The notes under the pieces were generated by a model that was not told the DNA's origin, made no database searches, and was given only the letters and a program-made list of their open reading frames with translations. Shown here in pieces: positions 1 through 6,260 of a stretch of DNA of 15,490 nt (within the stretch, counting starts at the first letter, position 1; the number at the start of each line of letters is the position of its first letter). Where the stretch lies: the NCBI GenBank assembly GCA_020429465.1, contig JAGQLH010000025.1:1-15490 (forward strand), written 5' to 3'. This stretch comes from Candidatus Dojkabacteria bacterium (GTDB lineage: Bacteria; Patescibacteriota; Dojkabacteria; B142; WJKM01). The translations under genes were made by a program, and so were the position numbers.

Positions 1-663
1 ACCGACATACCAAACCTAGGAAAGGATTGGAAAGGATTCCATATATACTATTCGGATCCTAAAAGCCCTGCAGCAAAACCGACAGATTTATTACACCGAT
101 CTGGTGACGATCACCTTACAACCACAATAAATGGTACAAAGCTTACATTCGGGCTACATAGTTTTTTTCAAGTTAATGTACCCGTATTTGAACAAACACT
201 TGAGGATATAGCTCAATGGATCTCTCCAAATGACAACGTACTCGATTTTTTTTCTGGAGTTGGCTCAATAAGTCTCCCTCTTCACGATAAATTTAAGTCA
301 GCAGAGCTTATAGAGATAAACGCTGAAGCTACCTCATTTGCTCAAAAAAATATCAATGATAATGCACTACAGAACTGTATTGTTCATACAGCAAGATCCG
401 AGGAGTTATCTAGTAAAATATCAAAAAAACATATTGTATTATTAGATCCACCTAGAGAAGGATTACATAAAGATTTAACAAAAACCTTATGTGAGGTAAA
501 ACCAGAACGAATCATTTATCTTTCTTGTAACCCAGAAAGCCAAATTAAAGACGTACAACTATTACAAGACGACTATGAGGTAAAGATGGTTAAATTCTAC
601 AACTTTTTTCCACGTACACCTCATGTTGAAAGTTTGGTGGTATTAGACAAAGTTTTATCCTAA
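1..663 (+). CDS. RNA (uracil-5-)methyltransferase, TrmA/RlmD family, 3' part only
   Basis: The frame is open from base 1 to the TAA at 661-663, giving the last 220 residues; the start lies left of the window. Visible family motifs, numbered within the fragment, are SFFQVN (54-59), the SAM-binding loop DFFSGVGSISLPL (82-94), DPPREGL (149-155), the catalytic cysteine in LSCNPES (Cys176), and the C-terminal FPRTPHVE with the putative base Glu210. Known members methylate C5 of uridine in tRNA (U54) or 23S rRNA (U747, U1939) through a covalent cysteine adduct. The missing N-terminus, which would show a TRAM domain or Fe-S cysteines, prevents choosing between TrmA, RlmC and RlmD. The core motifs are intact, so the enzyme should be active. 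It is separated from the next gene by 65 bp. Confidence 0.93.
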   Translation, partial: TDIPNLGKDWKGFHIYYSDPKSPAAKPTDLLHRSGDDHLTTTINGTKLTFGLHSFFQVNVPVFEQTLEDIAQWISPNDNVLDFFSGVGSISLPLHDKFKSAELIEINAEATSFAQKNINDNALQNCIVHTARSEELSSKISKKHIVLLDPPREGLHKDLTKTLCEVKPERIIYLSCNPESQIKDVQLLQDDYEVKMVKFYNFFPRTPHVESLVVLDKVLS

Positions 664-728
664 AATTAACTACCATTACTTGGGTATCCTTCGGTAGTAT
701 CAATTTAGATGTCTAGACTATATATAAG

Positions 729-1610
729 ATGAAAAACAAATTACCACGACTAGTCCTCATTGGCGCAGCATTCCTTTATGCAACCGCTGGGGTTTTTGAT
801 CGGACACTTTCAGCAGAAGTTAGTGTTTATATGCAAGTACTCATACGAACAGCATTATCTGTCTTATTGTTCATAAGCATAGTATTTTTAAAGAGAGTAC
901 AATTTAGAAAGATTGAGCGAAAAGACTGGAAGTACCTGATAGCACAAGGTGTATTAAGTTTTTCAGGATTTATATTCTTTATACAAGCTGTTACAAAAAT
1001 TCCAATTGGACTTACGCTATTCACCTTTTATTCAGGAATTCTTATAAGTGTATTCATATACAGCAGTTTTATTTTCAAAGAGAAGGTTACCAAAACAACA
1101 TTTACTGCACTTTGCTTAAGCAGTATTGGACTAGTTATTATGTTTCTTAATAGTTTAGAAACATATTCTTTATATGGTTTCATATTTGCATTTATAGCGG
1201 GATGCGGATTTGGACTCAATTTCCCTGTAAGTAAGCATGTAAGTGATAAATATTCGCATTTACAAATAAATACTACCGTATTTTTCGTGTCATTTATCCT
1301 AAGCACTTGTACCGTATTCCTCACAGGTACTACCATTACATTTTCTTATTCAATAGGAATTTGGGTTGCCTTTATCCTCTACAGTATTACCATTATACTT
1401 GCTTATTTCGCATGTATATACGGTTTCCAACATACGAAAACACAAATCGCAAGCCTTACACTATTGCTTGAAGTTGTCTTTGCAGTCGTAATTGGTTATC
1501 TTGTATATAGAGAGATCCCAACATTACACACAACGATAGGTGGAATTCTCATACTGATCTCTCAAATACTTATAAATATAAAACCAGAAGTGGAAAAACC
1601 AGTTCAATAA
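729..1610 (+). CDS. EamA/DMT-superfamily transporter, about 10 membrane helices
   Basis: This 293-residue, very hydrophobic protein has about ten predicted helices, in two halves of five (roughly residues 8-140 and 148-283), with short loops. The lysine/arginine-rich cytoplasmic stretch near residues 54-68 separates helices 2 and 3. The last two helices carry the typical EamA ending: a 'LEVVFAVVIGYLVYREIP' segment (247-264), then a final glycine-rich helix with 'GGILILISQ'. The family exports or imports small metabolites such as amino acids and drugs; the substrate cannot be read from sequence. The length matches the usual 280-300 residues. The ATG at 729 is preceded by an A+T-rich TATATAAG and no Shine-Dalgarno sequence. 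It is followed at 24 bp by the SPFH gene, with which it may be co-transcribed. Confidence 0.9.
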   Translation: MKNKLPRLVLIGAAFLYATAGVFDRTLSAEVSVYMQVLIRTALSVLLFISIVFLKRVQFRKIERKDWKYLIAQGVLSFSGFIFFIQAVTKIPIGLTLFTFYSGILISVFIYSSFIFKEKVTKTTFTALCLSSIGLVIMFLNSLETYSLYGFIFAFIAGCGFGLNFPVSKHVSDKYSHLQINTTVFFVSFILSTCTVFLTGTTITFSYSIGIWVAFILYSITIILAYFACIYGFQHTKTQIASLTLLLEVVFAVVIGYLVYREIPTLHTTIGGILILISQILINIKPEVEKPVQ

Positions 1611-1634
1611 TTTATTTTTTATAGTTATTTAGCT

Positions 1635-2549
1635 ATGAGTACCAAAGGTGTACAGACATTTATTCGAGGCTTTATCTTTGTGCTTTCATTTTTAGGATTA
1701 CTTTCATTTTCATTTGTGTTTACACAAATCTTAAATCTTAATTTCTTACTTATACCAGCAGCTTTTATTGATTTCATCCTTGCTTCAGTTATTTCAAAGA
1801 TGTTTTATGTATTACCCGAATGGCAACGATTAGTCCTACTTCGACTCGGGAAATACTCTGGAACAAAAGGTCCTGGTGTATTTATTATTTTCCCTTTTAT
1901 TTATTCTGTAGCAAGTATTATTGATATTCGAATAACAACTCACCAAGTCGAAGCTACCGCAACACTTACAAAGGACAATGTTCCTACTAGAGTTACTGCT
2001 GCGATTGAATTAGAGATTGAAGATCCTAAGAAAGCGATTTTAAATGTTCAAAATTATTTCAATACTGTTACCTGGCTTGCAACCGAAGCTCTAAAAAATA
2101 CCATTGGTAGTATGGATTTGAAAGAATTATTAAGTAATAGAGATGAAATTGCAGATAATCTTAAACAACAAATTGACTCAGAAGCACAACAGTATGGTAT
2201 CAATGTACGAGCAGTCCGTATCACCGATATCGATACACCACCTGAGCTTGTAGAAGAACTTGCTGTAATTGCCCGTGCCCACAGAGCAGCGCAAGCAAAA
2301 CAGATTCAAGCTGAAGCAGAAATTATGGTTGCAGAAAAAGTCGCACAAGCAACTCAGATACTTTCAAAAACACCTGGTGGATTCAAACTACGTGAAATTC
2401 AGAATTTGGCAGAAATTGCTAAAGAAGAGTCATCAATGATTATTGTATATCCAGAATCCAGTGCCATGGGAGCTGATATAGCAAGTTCAGCAATTGCAAT
2501 GTCAGGACAGCAAGTAAACACTACACATCACAAAACAAAACATACTTAA
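1635..2549 (+). CDS. SPFH/band 7 (stomatin/slipin-like) membrane protein
   Basis: This 304-residue protein has a hydrophobic N-terminus with two membrane stretches (about 11-32 and 36-57). An SPFH domain begins with the slipin-type entry 'PEWQRLVLLRLGKY' (61-74), continues with GPGVFIIFPFI (79-89) and the D-R hinge near 97-99, and runs to about 225. An alanine/glutamate/glutamine-rich coiled-coil stretch (about 205-243) and a short 'SSMIIVYPES' segment (266-275) follow, as in stomatins and slipins. Family members oligomerise on membranes and organise microdomains or partner proteases. No NfeD partner is visible nearby. The gene sits 24 bp after the transporter and 14 bp before the GDPD-like gene. 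TATAGT at 1620-1625 lies nine bases before the ATG. The family call is confident, the cellular role unknown. Confidence 0.92.
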   Translation: MSTKGVQTFIRGFIFVLSFLGLLSFSFVFTQILNLNFLLIPAAFIDFILASVISKMFYVLPEWQRLVLLRLGKYSGTKGPGVFIIFPFIYSVASIIDIRITTHQVEATATLTKDNVPTRVTAAIELEIEDPKKAILNVQNYFNTVTWLATEALKNTIGSMDLKELLSNRDEIADNLKQQIDSEAQQYGINVRAVRITDIDTPPELVEELAVIARAHRAAQAKQIQAEAEIMVAEKVAQATQILSKTPGGFKLREIQNLAEIAKEESSMIIVYPESSAMGADIASSAIAMSGQQVNTTHHKTKHT

Positions 2550-2563
2550 GGTATAGTTAGACA

Positions 2564-3397
2564 ATGAAGCAGCTACTGTTCGTACTCATACTAGGTTTAG
2601 CCGCATATTTATTATATGCAAGTTTGCCAATTTTTTATGTTCCAAATGAGAAAACAGAGTACTTAACAATCATCGGAAATAAAGGTGCACAAAAAATTGC
2701 TCCCGAAAATACTATGGCAAGCTTCAAAACTGCAGAGTCACTGGGAGCTGGTGGAATTATGTTACAAGTTCAGCAAACGAGCGATGAAAAAATCATTGTA
2801 CTTGACTACCCCCAACTCAACCGTACTACATCTGCATCTGGTTTTGTAAAAAGTCAAACATGGGAAAATCTACAAACTCATTCGGCAGGGATTATGTTTA
2901 GTGATGATTACCGCTACGAGCCCATACCAACTCTAGAAGAAGTACTCAGTTCAATACCAACAGATATAAAAATCATAATAGAGCTTAATGAGAATGATGA
3001 ATACTATCCAAACTTCTATGAAAATATAGCCTCGATAATTGAGACCAGTGGATCAAAAGAGCGAGTAGAGGTAGTATCTTTCAAAAATTCAATTTTGAAG
3101 GGTTTTCATGAAGCAGCGCCTACAATCCACACGGGGAAAATTATGTACCTTAAATTTCCATTCACAAACATTATTTACGATACGACACCACATACCGAAG
3201 AACTCACCTTCATCGATAGTGTATACATTTATTATAATTTTGCTAGAAAAGATTTGATCGAAGAATATAAAAATAATGATAAAAATGTCTATATCTGGGG
3301 GGCAAATGAACTACAACTGCTGTACAAATTTTCTTATTCGGGGATAGACGGAATTGTTACAGACCACCCAGAGGAATATTTGCGTGGCAATGTTTAA
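2564..3397 (+). CDS. Membrane-anchored GDPD-fold protein, probable pseudoenzyme
   Basis: This 277-residue protein starts with one hydrophobic anchor (about 3-25); the domain that follows should lie outside the membrane. The glycerophosphodiester phosphodiesterase scaffold is clear: 'KIAPENTMASF' (44-54), 'LNRTTSASG' (85-93), 'IPTLEEVL' (121-128) and the ending 'GIDGIVTDHPE' (260-270). The catalytic positions are not. The HRG histidine and arginine are Asn39-Lys40, the E-x-D metal pair is Met66/Gln68, the HD histidine is Leu80, and the E-x-K lysine is Asn142, leaving Glu140. Active GDPDs need the two histidines and the acidic metal ligands, so hydrolysis by the known mechanism is unlikely. The frame is intact, so it looks selected rather than decayed. 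Binding, scaffolding or a different chemistry are possible. It overlaps the hydrolase gene downstream by 8 bp. Confidence 0.85.
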   Translation: MKQLLFVLILGLAAYLLYASLPIFYVPNEKTEYLTIIGNKGAQKIAPENTMASFKTAESLGAGGIMLQVQQTSDEKIIVLDYPQLNRTTSASGFVKSQTWENLQTHSAGIMFSDDYRYEPIPTLEEVLSSIPTDIKIIIELNENDEYYPNFYENIASIIETSGSKERVEVVSFKNSILKGFHEAAPTIHTGKIMYLKFPFTNIIYDTTPHTEELTFIDSVYIYYNFARKDLIEEYKNNDKNVYIWGANELQLLYKFSYSGIDGIVTDHPEEYLRGNV

Positions 3398-4151
3398 CAA
3401 ATATAACTACAAAGTAATACAAAACAAAAAAATCTACTACCAAGAAGATGGGAGTAAAGATAATCCACTTATTGTGATTATCCATGGCAGTTTATCTCAC
3501 ACAAGGCTATACAATCAATTCACTAAATCCTTAAGTAAAGAATTCTATATTATCCGTATACAGTTATTTGGTCATGGAAAATCTGATCCACCAGATCCAA
3601 CATGGACCCCCAAAGATTATGCAAAAATTTATAATAACTTTATAGATACGTTCCAAAAACCTCTCCGAGTATTAATTGGGCATTCATTTGGTGGAACTAT
3701 TGCACTCTATTTATCGACATCACGTTCAGACATAAAGTCATTGATACTATTATCACCCAGTATTTCAAAAATTGAGATATCACTAGGTAAACTAGTACTT
3801 AATTACCTAGTAAATGCTTTTGTGGGAATTACACGTTATAACATGATGCAAATCTATATATTTGGAACCTACCTATTTTTCACAAATCTTCTTAATCACC
3901 TAGGACAAAATTGGAAAACTGTAAAGTCATTAAATTCATTCAGAGATCATAGTTTTACAACCACCTTCACTAATAATAAAATCACACTAATAGGCGCAAT
4001 TGCCGATACGATAATTCCAACTGATTCAATCACTGTAGTAGCCGAAGAGAAAGAAGTTAACGATATTGTTATTATAGATGGTAATCATGACTGGTTTTTC
4101 AAGCAACCGCGTAGACTTGCTAACATTGTATTGGATCGACTGAATAATTAA
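3390..4151 (+). CDS. Alpha/beta hydrolase-fold protein
   Basis: This 253-residue protein has a complete alpha/beta hydrolase signature: oxyanion-hole HGS (32-34), 'FGHGKSD' (60-66), nucleophile elbow GHSFGG with Ser99 (97-102), acid Asp206 in 'GAIADTIIP', and His233 in 'GNHDWFF'. The cap region (about 125-190) is hydrophobic and may touch membrane or lipid. The reaction is probably ester, lipid or other acyl hydrolysis; the substrate is unknown. I chose the ATG at 3390 over an in-frame ATG at 3354: homology begins just after it, and its ATG overlaps the stop of the preceding gene in ATGTTTAA, which suggests translational coupling. The longer start would add 12 residues encoded inside the conserved end of the GDPD gene. 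Confidence 0.88.
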   Translation: MFNKYNYKVIQNKKIYYQEDGSKDNPLIVIIHGSLSHTRLYNQFTKSLSKEFYIIRIQLFGHGKSDPPDPTWTPKDYAKIYNNFIDTFQKPLRVLIGHSFGGTIALYLSTSRSDIKSLILLSPSISKIEISLGKLVLNYLVNAFVGITRYNMMQIYIFGTYLFFTNLLNHLGQNWKTVKSLNSFRDHSFTTTFTNNKITLIGAIADTIIPTDSITVVAEEKEVNDIVIIDGNHDWFFKQPRRLANIVLDRLNN

Positions 4152-4180
4152 CTGTCATACTCTAGTAAAATTTTTATAAA
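4152..4180 (+). promoter_or_regulatory. Probable sigma70-type promoter of the VOC gene
   Basis: CTGTCA (4152-4157, four of six matches to TTGACA) and TATAAA (4175-4180) are separated by exactly 17 bp. The -10 ends nine bases before the ATG at 4190, so transcription would begin about three bases upstream of the start codon, giving a near-leaderless message. No Shine-Dalgarno sequence is present. The assignment is by eye in A+T-rich DNA. Confidence 0.45.
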
Positions 4181-4189
4181 CTACTAAGT

Positions 4190-4627
4190 ATGTCATTTAC
4201 ACTTAACTACACACTTATCTGGTCAGAACACCCAGACGAACTTATGAAGTTTTATCGAGATGTACTTGAATTAGAATTAATAAATAAAACAGATATACCC
4301 GCCCAAGATGGTCTTGAGTCAGACTATGGGTATGATCTAAAAATAGACGACCATTGCACTCTTTGGATTGGAAAGCATGATGGCGTAAAGGGAAAAAGCA
4401 AGGAACCTATTCGAATTATGCATAATCTCAATACTAATAATGTACAAGAATGGTATGAAAAAGTGAAAAATGCTGGATGTGTAATACTCCAAGATCCAAT
4501 CCGAACACCATTCTCAACGAAGGAGAATCCTACATATGTCTGCACATTTCTCGATCCAGAAGGTAACTGCTGGCAGTTTATGGGAGACTCCCCCCGTGGG
4601 GCGGGGGGAGATGTCAACGTTAGTTGA
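4190..4627 (+). CDS. VOC/glyoxalase-fold protein with a repeat-derived C-terminus
   Basis: This 145-residue protein has the vicinal-oxygen-chelate pattern: 'ELMKFYRDVLELEL' (17-30) in the first beta-alpha-beta module and 'FLDPEGNCWQFMG' (120-132) at the end of the second. The position that is usually a metal-binding glutamate after 'DPEGN' is Gln129, and no clear His/Gln ligand is seen in the first strand (TLIWSEH), so this may be a non-metal member of the bleomycin-resistance/PhnB-like group. Substrate unknown. The natural fold probably ends near residue 132. Residues 134-145 (SPRGAGGDVNVS) are encoded by the G/C hairpin and first tandem repeat, and the TGA stop lies inside that repeat. A repeat insertion has therefore replaced the original end. 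Confidence 0.8.
   Translation: MSFTLNYTLIWSEHPDELMKFYRDVLELELINKTDIPAQDGLESDYGYDLKIDDHCTLWIGKHDGVKGKSKEPIRIMHNLNTNNVQEWYEKVKNAGCVILQDPIRTPFSTKENPTYVCTFLDPEGNCWQFMGDSPRGAGGDVNVS
4588..4610. repeat. Perfect 8-bp G/C hairpin at the 3' end of the VOC gene
   Basis: CTCCCCCC (4588-4595) and GGGGGGAG (4603-4610) pair perfectly across a 7-base loop (GTGGGGC). The hairpin lies inside the coding frame of the VOC gene and joins directly to the first copy of the 51-bp tandem repeat. It is by far the most G+C-rich spot nearby. It has no T-run after it, so it is not a textbook intrinsic terminator. Confidence 0.85.
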
Positions 4628-4747
4628 CAGAGGGGGGATATCTCCTCGTGGTACGATCAAGATGTCAACGTTAGTTGACAGAGGGGGGATATCTCCTCGT
4701 GGTACGATCAAGATGTCAACCTTAGTTGACAGAGGGGGGATATCTCC
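4610..4747. repeat. 51-bp tandem repeat, 2.7 copies
   Basis: Copies at 4610-4660 and 4661-4711 are identical over 51 bases. A third, 36-base partial copy (4712-4747) has one G-to-C change at 4721. Each unit carries the palindrome TGTCAAC-gtta-GTTGACA, then a GGGGGGATATCTCC block that can fold weakly with G-T pairs, then a 15-base link (TCGTGGTACGATCAA). The single change in copy three falls in the 4-base loop, so the stem is kept. Because 51 is a multiple of three, spurious open frames run through the array on both strands. Similar 'GTCAAC...GTTGAC + G-run' repeats are, from memory, known in other bacterial genomes. No function is evident. Confidence 0.95.
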
Positions 4748-4765
4748 CTAATTTAGTAACTCTAT

Positions 4766-4791
4766 GTCATTCCTGCGAAGGCAGGGATCTC
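4766..4791. repeat. Dispersed palindromic repeat, GTCATTCCTGCGAAGGCAGGGATCTC type
   Basis: ATTCCTGC (4769-4776) pairs with GCAGGGAT (4781-4788) with one G-T pair around a GAAG loop. Close relatives occur at 9114-9139, 11999-12022 and (inverted) 12055-12078, so this is a dispersed family within the window. It is REP/MITE-like and non-coding here, lying between the VOC gene and the dehydrogenase. Confidence 0.88.
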
Positions 4792-4808
4792 AAACCATAC
4801 CCCAGCAC

Positions 4809-4835
4809 GTCATCCTGAAATAAATTCAGGATGAC
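4809..4835. repeat. Perfect 11-bp palindrome, GTCATCCTGAA type
   Basis: GTCATCCTGAA (4809-4819) and TTCAGGATGAC (4825-4835) are perfect inverted copies around ATAAA. It shares the outer GTCAT.CCT of the neighbouring element but has a different core, so it looks like a second repeat family. No T-run follows on either strand; a role as a bidirectional transcript end is possible. The rest of 4748-4918 shows only A+T-rich sequence, including a CATAAT at 4900-4905 that may be the -10 of the dehydrogenase gene. Confidence 0.85.
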
Positions 4836-4918
4836 TATAAAAAGTATCCTAATGACACCTCTTAGTTTTCCGAGTACAATAAACTAATAAAGTTTTTAGC
4901 ATAATCAACCTGCCCATA

Positions 4919-5821
4919 ATGAACACACATATTCCACACCCAGAACAACTTCATCCAGATGCACTCCAATTACTTAAAGAGCATAATTTCTCAATCATCG
5001 AAGGAGGAGATGGATATAACGCAGAAATTGTAATTTCTCCTGTAAGTCATAGTATGACCTGTGACGAAGTGGAGAAGTATCCCAATCTTAAATACATTGT
5101 AAGAACTGGGGTAGGAACAGATAATATAGATGGGATAATTTGTGGTGAACGAAGTATAGAAATAATTAACGCCCCTGGATCTAATGCATTTGCTGTAGCC
5201 GAGTATGTAGTAACAATGATGTTGACCCTTAGTAGAAATATTCATTTACTTTCCGGAGAATTGTGGAAAGGTGGCTGGAGACAACCAGAGTTTATAGGTA
5301 ATGATTTAAAAGATAATATAGTTGGACTCATTGGGTTCGGTGCAATTGGCCAACACTTAGCTAAGTTACTTCTTTCCGTTGGAGTTGAAAGAATAGTTTA
5401 CTATGATAAGCACTTAGATGATGACCCCCAAATAGATGAACGTATTGTTCGTTTAAATTTAAACGAGGTATTAGCAACAGCAAAACTTATTAGTATTCAA
5501 ATTCCTCTACTACCAGAAACAAAAGGGTTCCTCAGTATGAAGGAATTTGAATTGATGCAAAAAGGTAGCTACTTGGTAAATGTAAGTAGAGGAGGGGTAG
5601 TTAACGAAGACGACCTTCTTACTGCACTTAATGAAACCATACTTATGGGAGCTGCAGTAGATGTTTTTGAGAATGAACCTAATCCTCGACGTGATCTTAT
5701 TGACCATCCAAAAACGATATGTACACCCCATGTGGCTGGCTACTCACAATCTTCACAAAGAGAAATGTCTATGGCTCCTATTAGGGAACTTATCAAAAGG
5801 ACAGAAAGTCTAGACGTATAA
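4919..5821 (+). CDS. D-isomer-specific 2-hydroxyacid dehydrogenase (SerA-like fold)
   Basis: This 300-residue NAD-dependent oxidoreductase has all catalytic residues: Arg224 in 'VNVSRGG', Glu253 in 'DVFENEP' and His271 in 'TPHVAG'. The nucleotide-binding glycines are GFGAIG (139-144), and Asp163 at the end of the second strand favours NAD over NADP. The substrate-binding half covers residues 1-100 and the C-terminal end, with 'VRTGVGTDNID' (61-71) as in phosphoglycerate dehydrogenases. It lacks the ACT regulatory domain of classical SerA and no serB or serC is nearby. Oxidation of 3-phosphoglycerate or reduction of a 2-keto acid such as pyruvate or glyoxylate are both possible. It appears to be a single-gene unit, preceded by repeats and followed by an inverted repeat. 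Confidence 0.92.
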   Translation: MNTHIPHPEQLHPDALQLLKEHNFSIIEGGDGYNAEIVISPVSHSMTCDEVEKYPNLKYIVRTGVGTDNIDGIICGERSIEIINAPGSNAFAVAEYVVTMMLTLSRNIHLLSGELWKGGWRQPEFIGNDLKDNIVGLIGFGAIGQHLAKLLLSVGVERIVYYDKHLDDDPQIDERIVRLNLNEVLATAKLISIQIPLLPETKGFLSMKEFELMQKGSYLVNVSRGGVVNEDDLLTALNETILMGAAVDVFENEPNPRRDLIDHPKTICTPHVAGYSQSSQREMSMAPIRELIKRTESLDV

Positions 5822-5827
5822 GCCTAA

Positions 5828-5857
5828 TTAACTATGCGGGCCATAGTGCATAGCTAA
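5828..5857. repeat. Inverted repeat downstream of the dehydrogenase gene
   Basis: TTAaCTATGC (5828-5837) and GCATAGcTAA (5848-5857) pair with a single mismatch around a 10-base loop. It begins six bases after the dehydrogenase stop codon, so it could be a transcript-end or mRNA-stabilising hairpin, although it has no T-run. An alternative fold (ACTATG 5831-5836 with CATAGT 5842-5847) competes with it. Confidence 0.5.
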
Positions 5858-5924
5858 CCACAACACTGGTACAAACCGACAAATATAAATTCCTCATGAA
5901 GTTTCTCCGGGTTTCATAAATATT

Positions 5925-5933
5925 TGCTACAAT
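5925..5933 (+). promoter_or_regulatory. Extended -10 promoter element before the 68-residue gene
   Basis: TGCTACAAT matches an extended -10 (TGnTATAAT) with one change in the hexamer. Transcription would start near 5940 and leave a leader of about 19 bases without a Shine-Dalgarno sequence. I see no good -35, which extended -10 promoters can lack. Confidence 0.4.
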
Positions 5934-5958
5934 TTGAATAATCCCTTAAAGAAACTCT

Positions 5959-6165
5959 ATGCCACCACCAGGTGAAAGTAGACCTAATTTTGATAGACTT
6001 CGAGAAGAACATTTACAAAACAGAAGAGGTCCTAGATTATCCCTGGCTGGACTACCAATATTTGCGAAAATTCTGAGTGAATTGAGAGTTAACTCTAATG
6101 GAAATTATAATTCAGTAACAGGGCAATCATCACCTCATGAACCATCAACTCATTGGTCAGATTGA
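5959..6165 (+). CDS. Small hypothetical protein (68 residues)
   Basis: I do not recognise this protein. It begins MPPPGESRPNFDRLREEH and has a basic first half (several Arg-Arg and Arg-Gly pairs up to residue 26), a short hydrophobic stretch (27-39, LSLAGLPIFAKIL), and a polar Asn/Ser/His-rich tail. No signal peptide or metal motif is seen. Codon use (A/T-ending) resembles the neighbours, and an extended -10 lies just upstream; these are the reasons to accept it. The opposite strand has no longer competing frame. It is the first gene of a forward-strand run of unknown proteins ending at 8655. It could be a short regulator or a peptide substrate, but nothing in the sequence shows this. Confidence 0.58.
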   Translation: MPPPGESRPNFDRLREEHLQNRRGPRLSLAGLPIFAKILSELRVNSNGNYNSVTGQSSPHEPSTHWSD

Positions 6166-6260
6166 GTAGAGCTCATATTAGGAATCGCACCCCAATTCCT
6201 TGTCTAAAATCCTAGCTATCTGTTAGAATCCATACCACAAACTTATAGTATTATAATTCT

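Noticed and set aside
669..698. ACTACC...GGTAGT inverted repeat after the methyltransferase gene as a terminator
   Set aside because: Only six pairs around an 18-base loop and no following T-run; too weak to call.
3354..3389. Upstream start for the alpha/beta hydrolase
   Set aside because: It would read through the conserved end of the GDPD gene in another frame; the ATG at 3390 gives the usual short overlap and matches where the fold begins.
2564..3397. Calling the GDPD-like gene a pseudogene
   Set aside because: The frame is full length with an intact anchor, scaffold motifs and coupling to the next gene; only active-site residues are changed, which fits a pseudoenzyme better than decay.
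4610..4747. Tandem repeat considered as a short CRISPR array
   Set aside because: The 15-base segments between the palindromic cores are identical rather than unique spacers, and no cas genes are nearby.
4536..4751. Open frame with a 17-residue repeating peptide (MSTLVDRGGISPRGTIK) on the + strand, and a matching one on the - strand at 4514-4711
   Set aside because: Both arise only because the 51-bp tandem repeat is a multiple of three without stops. They overlap the VOC gene and have no independent coding signal.
6194..6214. AGGAAT...ATTCCT hairpin after the 68-residue gene as a terminator
   Set aside because: Six A/T-rich pairs with a 9-base loop and no T-run; plausible by chance in this composition.
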